A DNA stretch of 62,965 nt, from assembly GCA_039802005.1 (NCBI GenBank), contig JBDRVV010000014.1, positions 1,451-64,415 of the forward strand, given 5' to 3'. This stretch comes from a candidate division WOR-3 bacterium (lineage in GTDB: Bacteria > Hydrothermota > Tepidihabitantia > SM23-42 > JAOAFX01). The position numbers and the translations under genes are program-made. The notes beneath the pieces were generated by a model that was given only the letters and a program-made list of their open reading frames with translations, was not told the origin of the DNA and did no database searches. Within the stretch, counting starts at the first letter, position 1. The number at the start of each line of letters is the position of its first letter. Shown here piece after piece: positions 1-7,270 of the stretch.

Positions 1-101
1 CCAGAATGTCTTTTGAGAAATTTTTTATTCAGTTTCATACAAAACATCTCAATTTATGTTCTAAAAATATTTTGTAAATAAACTAACATTTTTTTAATCC
101 C

Positions 102-125
102 CTGGGGTGCCCACAGGCACCCCAG
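102..125 (-). terminator. Stem-loop after the BNR-repeat gene
   Basis: A perfect 10-bp stem (CTGGGGTGCC / GGCACCCCAG) with a 4-nt loop lies 24 nt past the stop of the minus-strand gene. It is GC-rich in an AT-rich background, which fits a transcription end. No U-run follows it on the minus strand, so it is not a textbook intrinsic terminator. Bases 1-101 show no gene. Confidence 0.4.
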
Positions 126-148
126 AGGCCAGAAAGGGGGTTGGGTTT

Positions 149-2536
149 TTACTTTATTTTAACCACCCGTGCGGGTGAGCAATTCTTATCCTCAGAGACA
201 ATAAAATAGACACCGGCAGGTAATTCACGACCCAGATTGTCATCGCCGAACCAGATGATACTGGATTCATGATTCAAGATACAGGATTCAAGACTGAAAG
301 ACTTAACAACCCTGCCTGAAACATCATAGATACTTAATAAAATTTCGGATTTCGGATTGCGCAATGCGGATTTGTTTGTAATTTGGGATTTGGGATTTGT
401 TTGGTCATTGGGATTTGGGATTTGGAATTTAATCAAACATTGATTCCTGAAGGGATTCGGATAAACCCACAAACTTTGATAATGATTATCAACCTTTATA
501 TCTCCATCACCTTTATCTTCCTCAATCCAAACGCTTCCACCATTTGTTGTCTTGCGGATCATTCCGCCCCTGCCCACTGCATAAACGACATTTGCATTGA
601 TCGCCTGGATATCCTCATAACCGTGCCAGGTCATAGAATTGATAGCAAACCAGTTTGAACCACCATTCGTTGTCTTCATCATCATATGGTATCCACCCGG
701 TCTGAAAACTGCGTATCCAATAAGATTATCCGCAAAGGATACGCCAACAGCGGGAACAATACCACCCCCCAGGCTTTGTCCTGTCCAGGAATTGCCCCCA
801 TTGGTTGTCTTTATCATTTTATAAGTCCCGGTACCTCCCATTAAACCTGAAATATAACCAACCTGTGAATTTTCTGGAAAATCTATGGCATAGAAATTTG
901 CTGAAGATGGTGCATAGTTTTCAACCCAGATCTGACCACCATTAGTGGTTTTATATACAAGTCCAACTGCACCACCATAAGAAGGTGTGGCACCCGCAAC
1001 TGCATAACCAGTATCCGCATTAAAGAAAAATAAATCCTGGATTGCCCGATAAGTATTATTATTAGGAATGTTTTGACTTATCCAGTTATCACCACCATCC
1101 GTAGACTTCATTATCACTCCACCAGTACTTCCCAGTCCAGCAATGTAACCAATTTGCGAATTTATGAATTTCACTGCATACAGGGTGGCTGTAGTATTTG
1201 AATTTTTTGGAGTCCAGACATTACCACCGTTGGTTGTCTTGAAAAATGTTCCATTAGCACCAACTGCAAAACCGAGTTGATTATCAAGAAAATCAACATC
1301 ATAGAATACCTGCCCGGTTCCTGTTGTTTGCTGTACCCAGGTTGCACCTCCATCAGTTGTCTTGCATATATATCCTGCATCGCCAACCGCATAACCAACC
1401 TGGTCGCTCTCCGGAAAATCAACAGCCCAAAAAATTCCTTCAGGACCTGTATTTAAGAAATTCCAGGATGTGCCCGCATCCGTAGTTTTCAAAAGTTGGC
1501 CATGGCCACCATTCTGGTCATAGACATATCCTGCAGCATAGCCAGTCTGTGTATTGGCAAAACCAATCGGTAAAACATAAGTCATAAATTTCGGAAGAAA
1601 GACTGGAGTCCAGCTACTACCTCCGTTTGTTGTTTTCATAATGAAACTTCCACTCCAGCCCGAATTTGAGTGTGCCCAACCACCGGCATACCCGACCTGG
1701 GCATTCAAAAAATGTACTGAATAAATTTCACGGTATTGTTGATACCATATCTGTTGCCACGTACTACCTCCATTGGTTGTTTTAATAATTGTACCATTGC
1801 CACCACTACCTAATGTATACCCCCCTGCATAACCGTTCTGATTATCAATAAAACACACATCCCAGTAAGTCACATTTGCTGGACTTGTCTGGCTATTCCA
1901 GTTGGAACCACCGTTCGTTGTTTTTAAGATTACCGGGGTTGTAGTTCTATTCCCACCAACAACATATCCAGTATTTGCATCAACGGGAAAATGTACTGCA
2001 AGCAATTCATAGGTTGTGCCAGAATTTTGCTGAACCCAATTTTGCCCACCATTTGTCGTTTTTAATATCATTCCATTTCTCCCTACTGCATATCCGACCT
2101 GATTGTTTCCCTGCGGAAAATCAACATCCATAAGCCAGGTATTCTGTGCGCCAAGATACTGGAATGTCCAGGTTGCACCCTGGTTTGTGGTTTTTAAAAT
2201 TACAGCATGATATGTTGTATTCCAGTTTGAACCCCAGAAATTACCGACTGCATAGCCAGTTAGCGAATCAGGAAAATCAATACCATAAAGTTCATAATAA
2301 CCAGGCTGGGAATCAGGATAAGGTGTGAAACTTACATCCCAGGCCAAGCCACCATTTGTCGTCTTTAAAATGGTTCCTGCCTCTTCTTCAACAACAAAAA
2401 TAATATTTTCGTTGATTACACAGACATCAGTGTATTCATTACCTTCAGGTAATGGATTCTGCCAGGCCCAGGGGAGGTTAGCTGAATGAACAAAAGAAAC
2501 GATTAAGAACATACCAAACCAAATTCCAATTTTCAT
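149..2536 (-). CDS. Secreted YCF48/BNR-repeat protein with C-terminal sorting domain
   Basis: Predicted secreted, cell-surface or extracellular beta-propeller protein of 795 aa; no enzymatic function can be read. About 14 copies of a KTTNGG-x-x-W motif, spaced roughly 45-60 residues, fill the body, as in YCF48/photosystem II assembly-factor-like and BNR repeats. The last ~90 residues form a FlgD-Ig/T9SS type A sorting domain (YPNPF, then IYDVSGRVVKSF, then LPAGVYF). The ATG at 2536 was chosen over an upstream in-frame start at 2605 because GAAAGGGGG precedes it and MKIGIWFGMFLIVSFVHSA is a clean signal peptide. Two low-complexity repeats (about 341-434 and 253-298) are translated in frame inside the sorting domain. 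It is divergent from the regulator at 2682. Confidence 0.88.
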   Translation of the reverse strand: MKIGIWFGMFLIVSFVHSANLPWAWQNPLPEGNEYTDVCVINENIIFVVEEEAGTILKTTNGGLAWDVSFTPYPDSQPGYYELYGIDFPDSLTGYAVGNFWGSNWNTTYHAVILKTTNQGATWTFQYLGAQNTWLMDVDFPQGNNQVGYAVGRNGMILKTTNGGQNWVQQNSGTTYELLAVHFPVDANTGYVVGGNRTTTPVILKTTNGGSNWNSQTSPANVTYWDVCFIDNQNGYAGGYTLGSGGNGTIIKTTNGGSTWQQIWYQQYREIYSVHFLNAQVGYAGGWAHSNSGWSGSFIMKTTNGGSSWTPVFLPKFMTYVLPIGFANTQTGYAAGYVYDQNGGHGQLLKTTDAGTSWNFLNTGPEGIFWAVDFPESDQVGYAVGDAGYICKTTDGGATWVQQTTGTGQVFYDVDFLDNQLGFAVGANGTFFKTTNGGNVWTPKNSNTTATLYAVKFINSQIGYIAGLGSTGGVIMKSTDGGDNWISQNIPNNNTYRAIQDLFFFNADTGYAVAGATPSYGGAVGLVYKTTNGGQIWVENYAPSSANFYAIDFPENSQVGYISGLMGGTGTYKMIKTTNGGNSWTGQSLGGGIVPAVGVSFADNLIGYAVFRPGGYHMMMKTTNGGSNWFAINSMTWHGYEDIQAINANVVYAVGRGGMIRKTTNGGSVWIEEDKGDGDIKVDNHYQSLWVYPNPFRNQCLIKFQIPNPNDQTNPKSQITNKSALRNPKSEILLSIYDVSGRVVKSFSLESCILNHESSIIWFGDDNLGRELPAGVYFIVSEDKNCSPARVVKIK

Positions 2537-2643
2537 AATACCCCCTTTCTCTAAATATTTATATATAAATGTGTACCAAATTAACCACACACAACACAAT
2601 CGCAATAGTAACTACTGGTTACAGCGATACATATTATAATTAC

Positions 2644-2672
2644 TTGACATATTCTGAATTATAGTATATAAT
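2644..2672 (+). promoter_or_regulatory. Promoter of the HTH/SARP-like regulator gene
   Basis: TTGACA at 2644-2649, 17-nt spacer, TATAAT at 2667-2672: both hexamers match the sigma-70 consensus exactly. The predicted start of transcription (~2679) is about 3 nt before the ATG at 2682, so the message is almost leaderless. Confidence 0.85.
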
Positions 2673-2681
2673 TTACCGCAG

Positions 2682-4907
2682 ATGCATAACAAACAAAGAG
2701 AATTATTTTATGGGGTCATTGACGAATATTTTAAAAATAAATCTTCAATCAGAAAGACCGCAAAAAAATTTAATCTCCATTATCAAACAGTCTTTAAATG
2801 GCTGAAATATTTTAAAAAATTTAGGACGCAACCGCTGTTTCGTCCCTGGAATCGGTCTCCAGGGTATATTGAAAATAAGGTTATAAAGTATAAAGAAAAT
2901 TACCCGTGGCTCACGCTGGAACAGACACGGAAGGTATTGCTCAAGAAGAAAATAAAAATCACCAGCCGTGGAATATGGAATATCTGGAAAAGATATGGAT
3001 ATTCTGGCTTTGATCGTTTGAACATTTGCAATGACTTTACCGAATTCATTATTCCTTCTCAGGAAACAAAGTTAAAGTTAGAAGATGCAGAGCGGCTATT
3101 TAATGATGGCAAAATGAAAGAATCAGCGATAATTTTAAATTCCTTACCCCCGCTACCAAAGAATGAATTAGTTTTAAAATTACCGGAAAAACTCTTGAAT
3201 ACAAGGCGCAAGATTGAAAGATTGACAATGGAATTCGGCAAAATCCCATTGTCGGAATATATCAAAAAAGCAAAAATACTCTATAAAAAATCTATCAAGA
3301 ATGAGTGGAATTATTCGGCATTAAGAATTGGTATGGCTTTGCTTGTTGCATTATCCTGGCTTGGCAATCCTGAAGAACAAAGGAGGTGGACAGAAAAAAT
3401 TGAAAAACTTCTACCTGATAATAATAGAAAAGCCAAAGATTTAATGCCAATTCGTTTTACCCTACTTATTTCAAAATGCCACACCCTGGTGCAAATGTTA
3501 AAATTGACTGAAGCATTCCGTCTTGCCCGTCATTGCTATCATCTTGTATCACAACACAAAAGTCCATTTTATGAACTCCTCTATGACCTTGCAGTCCAGT
3601 TCATAGACCTTGAAGACTATAATACTGCAGAAAAATTGCTTCTCAAAGCCCTTGAAGGCGTTGACGAACAAAGAAAGAAAAGGTTGAAGATGTTACTCGC
3701 TATTTATGTTCATTTATTGAGATGCAACAAAAATAATGCATTGAAACTTCTAAATGAAGCAGAAATCTATGATTGGGCAAAGGATGCCCAGTTGTCACGA
3801 TTTCGGGCTCTGTTTGCATTGATTGAAGGTAGGCCATCAGAAGCTTTTAGCTTAGCACAAAATGCTTTAAATGCCTCAAGAGGAGCAGGACTTCTGAACG
3901 ATATTAACAATGCCTATCTGGCAATGGCAAGTGCTTATATGTGTCTGGGTGAAAAAGAAAGAGCAAGGTCGTTATTGATTGATTTGAAGAAATTTTTGAA
4001 AAAAAGAAAAATGAAAAGGCAGTTGTTGATTACCAACATCCTTCTGCAAAAAATTCCACAAAATAAAGAATTTTTCAAATTATCTACAATCAAACTTGCC
4101 TGGGTATTAAAAAACAGGGGTTATATGGAAGCATATCAGTTTGCCGTCAGGAAAGGCATCCTGTTTTATTTTTATCGTTATCTATTCTTCTACCCCGATT
4201 TTGTTCAGAAAAGGATTGCAAAGAATAGACCAACTTATCTACCTAAGGCAATTCTGCGCCTGCCGATATTTAATACAAAAACCGATGTGTACCACATAAA
4301 TTTATTAGGCAAATTAATCATTTTCCGCAATCAAAGATATCACAAATTTTATCTTTCGCCAAAGGATGGTGCAATACTTTTGTTTATTATCACCAGAATC
4401 AATGAACCAGAAAAATCATTGAATTTAAATGAACTCTACGAAAATTTCTGGTCAAAAAGTAAGAATCCAGCAAGGATTTTCTCCCACAGTTTAGTCCGAA
4501 TAAAAAGGGCTCTTAAAATTCCTGCCCATTATTTAGAGATAAAAAGACATAACGGGGAATCTTATCTAATCAATCAAAACATTTATTTTACCACCGACTA
4601 TCAGGAATTTGAGCAGACCATTACCCGGGCAAAGGCGCTGGAGCGGGCAGGTGAATGGGGATTTGCAAAAAAAGAATATTTAAGGGCATTTAAGTTGTTT
4701 CGTGGCGAGCCGTTTAAGAAGAATTTTGATAGCTGGTCGGTGGATATGAGATTTAGAATTTTGAGTCAGTTTGAGACCGAGGCGATAAATTTTGCTAAGA
4801 GTTGTATAGAACATGGCAATAAAAACGATGCACGAAAAATTTTGCAAAAAGTCTTGAGAATAATCCCTGATTCAGAAGAGTCTCAAAAAATATTTGAGAC
4901 TCTTTGA
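2682..4907 (+). CDS. Large transcriptional regulator: transposase-type HTH, TPR-like helices, SARP-like C-terminus
   Basis: Predicted DNA-binding regulator of 741 aa; target unknown. Residues ~1-110 hold two helix-turn-helix segments (SIRKTAKKFNLHYQTVFKWL, then TLEQTRKVLLKKKIKITSRG) like the N-terminal HTH of IS630-type transposases, but no DDE catalytic domain follows. Residues ~130-480 are helical and look TPR-like (repeated AL..A...G...A patterns). Residues ~540-741 resemble a winged helix followed by a bacterial transcriptional activator (BTAD) region, with an AGEWGFAKKEYLRAFKLFRG stretch typical of SARP/LuxR-type activators. No Shine-Dalgarno is visible and the ATG is about 3 nt from the predicted transcript start. 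It is divergent from the BNR-repeat gene and could regulate it. Two DNA-binding ends in one chain is unusual. Confidence 0.78.
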   Translation: MHNKQRELFYGVIDEYFKNKSSIRKTAKKFNLHYQTVFKWLKYFKKFRTQPLFRPWNRSPGYIENKVIKYKENYPWLTLEQTRKVLLKKKIKITSRGIWNIWKRYGYSGFDRLNICNDFTEFIIPSQETKLKLEDAERLFNDGKMKESAIILNSLPPLPKNELVLKLPEKLLNTRRKIERLTMEFGKIPLSEYIKKAKILYKKSIKNEWNYSALRIGMALLVALSWLGNPEEQRRWTEKIEKLLPDNNRKAKDLMPIRFTLLISKCHTLVQMLKLTEAFRLARHCYHLVSQHKSPFYELLYDLAVQFIDLEDYNTAEKLLLKALEGVDEQRKKRLKMLLAIYVHLLRCNKNNALKLLNEAEIYDWAKDAQLSRFRALFALIEGRPSEAFSLAQNALNASRGAGLLNDINNAYLAMASAYMCLGEKERARSLLIDLKKFLKKRKMKRQLLITNILLQKIPQNKEFFKLSTIKLAWVLKNRGYMEAYQFAVRKGILFYFYRYLFFYPDFVQKRIAKNRPTYLPKAILRLPIFNTKTDVYHINLLGKLIIFRNQRYHKFYLSPKDGAILLFIITRINEPEKSLNLNELYENFWSKSKNPARIFSHSLVRIKRALKIPAHYLEIKRHNGESYLINQNIYFTTDYQEFEQTITRAKALERAGEWGFAKKEYLRAFKLFRGEPFKKNFDSWSVDMRFRILSQFETEAINFAKSCIEHGNKNDARKILQKVLRIIPDSEESQKIFETL

Positions 4908-4973
4908 TTTCCCTTTATATCCCCTGACTCGGACAAAGCCGAAACCAAATAAGATATCAATATAAAATCCTCT

Positions 4974-5062
4974 GTTTCGTTTGTCGGTTGCGAAAAGCGC
5001 TTCGTCCGTCGTTGGTCGTGAAACGAAACCGACTTTCTAAACCGTTACGCATTTCGCAACCG
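4974..5062. repeat. Nested inverted repeat
   Basis: CGGTTGCGAAA at 4985-4995 pairs with TTTCGCAACCG at 5052-5062, and GTTTCGTTT at 4974-4982 pairs with AAACGAAAC at 5021-5029. The two pairings overlap, so alternative folds are possible. It may be a decayed MITE or a structured RNA; no function is known. Confidence 0.55.
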
Positions 5063-5112
5063 TTTTCCGAGTTTCAATTTACCCCATAAAAAATCTTTGG
5101 ATGGTGGGAGTT

Positions 5113-5126
5113 AAGGCGTGAGCCTT
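5113..5126. repeat. GTGA-loop hairpin, copy 1
   Basis: AAGGC-GTGA-GCCTT forms a 5-bp stem with a GNRA-type loop. A second copy at 5628-5641 has AAGCC-GTGA-GGCTT: the stem pair is swapped while the loop is kept, a compensatory change. Flanks are similar too (GTTAAG before, TTT-AT after). Confidence 0.5.
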
Positions 5127-5300
5127 TCATAAAATTCTTACGAATTAAATCCACTTCCCTGATAACCCTTGCTTGAGTTGTTCAATAGTTTTATGGTTGG
5201 ATGGTTACATAATCGGATTGTCTCATAATTCTGTAAGGCAATTTTTGGAGCCTGTGTCATAACTAACATTTAACCAGTATTGTCATGCTGAACAATGTCA

Positions 5301-5405
5301 TGCCGAATCTATTTCGGCATCTCATGCCATTTTCAGCATCCCGATCTTCAGCGCGACGGCGCTTGAAAAATCAACACTTTTTAGGACCCTGAAATAAATT
5401 CAGGG
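5301..5405. repeat. Two REP-like hairpins
   Basis: TGCCGAA (5301-5307) pairs with TTCGGCA (5313-5319). CCCTGAA (5387-5393) pairs with TTCAGGG (5399-5405), followed by TGACAGAG. The second resembles the CCTGAA/TTCAGG REP-type sequences common between genes in many uncultured bacteria. Confidence 0.55.
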
Positions 5406-5416
5406 TGACAGAGTAT

Positions 5417-5511
5417 TGTAGGGCAAACCTTTAGGTTTGCTTATTTCTGTTGCAAGGCTAACCTCTGGTTCTGAAAGAACCATCGGTTCTTGAAGAAAGC
5501 CTCGCCCTACA
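5417..5511. repeat. MITE/REP-like element with terminal inverted repeats
   Basis: Outer ends TGTAGGGC (5417-5424) and GCCCTACA (5504-5511) are inverted repeats. Inside are smaller palindromes: CAAACC-TTTA-GGTTTG (5424-5439) and GGTTCT-GAA-AGAACC (5467-5481). The same plan, outer ends around small inner hairpins, recurs at 53726-53783. Confidence 0.6.
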
Positions 5512-5627
5512 TTCAACAAAACCGCTAACCAAACCCTATCTTATTTCCAATCCCAAACCCCACACCTTGCTGCCCCAAGCGAGAGCAAGAATTATGTTCA
5601 TGGGCGGATAGTTTTATGATTAGAGTT

Positions 5628-5641
5628 AAGCCGTGAGGCTT
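5628..5641. repeat. GTGA-loop hairpin, copy 2
   Basis: AAGCC-GTGA-GGCTT, the partner of the hairpin at 5113-5126, with a compensatory swap of the third stem position. Confidence 0.5.
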
Positions 5642-5725
5642 TTATCTCCATTCCCCATTAATACGAAATAGCAAGCTAATGCTCACCAGAGCACTAAATC
5701 AAAATTCGCTCACTTAATTTTTTCC

Positions 5726-5753
5726 TTGACATTAAAAATTTTTAAATTAAAAT
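5726..5753 (+). promoter_or_regulatory. Promoter of the small sorting-domain protein gene
   Basis: TTGACA (5726-5731), 16-nt spacer, TAAAAT (5748-5753). The predicted transcript start (~5760) falls inside the AGGAGG Shine-Dalgarno at 5759-5764, giving a leader of only about 10 nt before ATG 5770. Confidence 0.75.
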
Positions 5754-5769
5754 ATATCAGGAGGACTTT

Positions 5770-6897
5770 ATGAAGAGATTGGCTGTAAACTTTTTATTGT
5801 TTATTTTTCCGGTTTTTGCCAATCCCTTGCTTACCGGTGTTATCAATGAATTCCAGACTGATACGCTCCTTGGACAGAAATTTGAATTTCATCCAATAAA
5901 TTACGGCTGGGAAATACCTCTATTGGGAGCCTTGGTTTATACGCCCGGATGTTCAGCCTATGTTGATACCAATATCTCTAATCCGCCTTACGGTTATACG
6001 GTGATTGATAGATCAATTTTGAATGGAACATTCCACCTAAACCAACAAAATGGATATATATATATTTACAAATCAGACTATTTCATGGATGACATTTCCT
6101 ACGCTGATACTTTTCATTCTCCTATTCTTGCACCACCTCCTAACACCTCTGCTTCAAGATTTTTGTTCACCTTGTATTATAATTATCCTACACCTGCAGA
6201 GGATTGGTATATTGATTACACACCAACATTGGGTAGTGAAAATGACGATTATCCAGGATGTGTAATCAGCGGTTATGTATATCTAAATAGTATTCCAATT
6301 GAAAATGCTAGAGTAACTGCCACTGTTTATGATAGCATTATAACCCAGGGACCTTTTTGTAAATGCTGTACTACTTTCACGAACAGCAATGGTTTTTATT
6401 CTTTTGATAGTCTCTGGCCTGTCCGCTACTGGATGACTGCGTCTTTTGGAAATCATCCACCTATAGGTGAATTATCACCTTCCCTTTGTGCTTTATGGGA
6501 AAAACATTTGAATTTCTATTTTGTTGATATAGAAGAACCTGGAGTAGAAACCTTTAACCCATCGGCGTCATTGATAATTTTTCCCAATCCATTCCGGAAC
6601 CACTGCGTGATTAAATTCCAAATTCCAAATCCCAAATCCCAGACAAATCCCAATGGCCAAAATCCAAACAAATCCGCAATCCGAAATCCGAAATCCGAAA
6701 TTTCGTTAATGGTTTATGACGTTGCGGGTCGGGTGGTTAAATCTTTTAATCCTGAATCCTGTATCCTGAATCATGCATCAGGTATCATCTGGGATGGCTG
6801 TGATTTTCTTGGTCGTAGGCTTCCTGCAGGTATTTATTTTGTGCGGTTGGAGGCTGGCGATTATAAGCAGATTGAGAAAGCGGTTCTGTTGAGATAA
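5770..6897 (+). CDS. Secreted protein with carboxypeptidase-regulatory-like fold and sorting domain
   Basis: Exported protein of 375 aa, function unknown. A short signal peptide (MKRLAVNFLLFIFPVFA) is followed by ~150 residues of no recognised family. Residues ~165-235 look like a carboxypeptidase regulatory-like/CNA-B beta sandwich (ISGYVYLNSIPIENARVTA, later NSNGFYSF). The C-terminus is a FlgD-Ig/T9SS type A sorting domain (FPNPFRNHCVIKFQIP, then VYDVAGRVVKSF, then LPAGIYFVRLEAG). Its start is fixed by AGGAGG six bases upstream. In-frame low-complexity repeats occupy two loops of the sorting domain (DNA about 6611-6706 and 6744-6786). It stands alone with its own promoter. Confidence 0.82.
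   Translation: MKRLAVNFLLFIFPVFANPLLTGVINEFQTDTLLGQKFEFHPINYGWEIPLLGALVYTPGCSAYVDTNISNPPYGYTVIDRSILNGTFHLNQQNGYIYIYKSDYFMDDISYADTFHSPILAPPPNTSASRFLFTLYYNYPTPAEDWYIDYTPTLGSENDDYPGCVISGYVYLNSIPIENARVTATVYDSIITQGPFCKCCTTFTNSNGFYSFDSLWPVRYWMTASFGNHPPIGELSPSLCALWEKHLNFYFVDIEEPGVETFNPSASLIIFPNPFRNHCVIKFQIPNPKSQTNPNGQNPNKSAIRNPKSEISLMVYDVAGRVVKSFNPESCILNHASGIIWDGCDFLGRRLPAGIYFVRLEAGDYKQIEKAVLLR
6611..6786 (+). repeat. Two in-frame low-complexity repeats inside the sorting domain
   Basis: At 6611-6706 the DNA repeats AAATTCCAAATCCC and CCGAAAT units, translated as NPKSQTNPNGQNPNKSAIRN. At 6744-6786 it repeats ATCCTGAATCCTG units, translated as NPESCILNHAS. Near-identical blocks lie in the same two loops of the genes ending at 149, 19099 and 26544. 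The first type also occurs at 16025-16060, at 54995-55040 and outside genes at 15433-15480. Confidence 0.85.
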
Positions 6898-6974
6898 TGT
6901 GAAGTTTGGTGAGGGAGTGAGTTAGGAGGTTGGATACCGATTTCTATTTTTTAGTGTTGTCTTTAATCCTCCTT

Positions 6975-7047
6975 TTTCAAATCCCCCTTAATCCCCCTTT
7001 TCTAAAGGGGGATTAGACTAGTAGCGAAACCGTATAATGATAGACAA
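6975..7047. repeat. Dispersed repeat with AATCCCCCTTT hairpin
   Basis: AATCCCCCTTT (6990-7000), TCT loop, AAAGGGGGATT (7004-7014). It is followed by a unit whose reverse complement reads GTCTATCATTATACGGTTTC and ends next to the hairpin. The same unit and hairpin occur in the opposite orientation at about 15603-15692. Of the rest of the gap between 6898 and 7100, nothing else stands out. Confidence 0.65.
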
Positions 7048-7100
7048 AAGGGAAGAAGAAGGTCCTTATCCCTTATTATCACATTCAGGGTATTCAAATA

Positions 7101-7128
7101 TTGACTTTCTTATAAAATCAAATATAAT
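7101..7128 (+). promoter_or_regulatory. Promoter of tRNA-Pro
   Basis: TTGACT (7101-7106), 16-nt spacer, TATAAT (7123-7128). Predicted start ~7135, 40 nt before the tRNA. No separate promoter is visible before the peptidase gene at 7271, so it likely drives both. Confidence 0.8.
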
Positions 7129-7174
7129 TTTAAACAACGGGTTTTGAAGCCGTATAACAATTAAAGACCATTTA

Positions 7175-7248
7175 CGGGGCGTGGCGCAGCGGCTTAGCGC
7201 ACTTGGTTTGGGACCAAGGGGTCGTGGGTTCAAATCCCTCCGCCCCGA
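7175..7248 (+). tRNA. tRNA-Pro (anticodon TGG)
   Basis: A 74-nt cloverleaf: acceptor CGGGGCG pairs with CGCCCCG, the anticodon arm is CTTGG-TTTGGGA-CCAAG with TGG at the anticodon, and the T-arm loop is GGTTCAAATCC-type. Discriminator A. CCA is not encoded. It lies 22 nt before the C25-like peptidase gene. Confidence 0.96.
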
Positions 7249-7270
7249 TATTAAATATTAAAGGGAAACA

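Larger units (their letters stand above)
4908..5769. other. 862-bp non-coding stretch rich in dispersed repeats
   Basis: No ORF here looks like a gene. The stretch holds at least six separate inverted-repeat elements, several listed individually, and two short hairpins of the same family. It also contains simple tracts such as TGGTTGGATGGTTA near 5191. It reads as an accumulation site for REP/MITE-like repeats between two single-gene units, ending in the promoter of the gene at 5770. Confidence 0.75.

Noticed and set aside
341-434. CRISPR array
   Set aside because: The repeat units are short, degenerate, lack unique spacers of constant size and are translated as part of a protein.
383-658. 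Plus-strand ORF of 91 aa (MGFGICLVIGIWDLEF...)
   Set aside because: It lies antisense in the sorting domain of the BNR-repeat gene and its hydrophobic start is only the translated AATCCC/TTGGGA repeat.
2682-3010. Insertion-sequence transposase
   Set aside because: Only the HTH part resembles one; there is no DDE domain, no terminal inverted repeat around the gene, and a regulator-like C-terminus follows.
4908-5769. A missed or broken gene
   Set aside because: Stops are frequent in all frames and the content is explained by inverted repeats.
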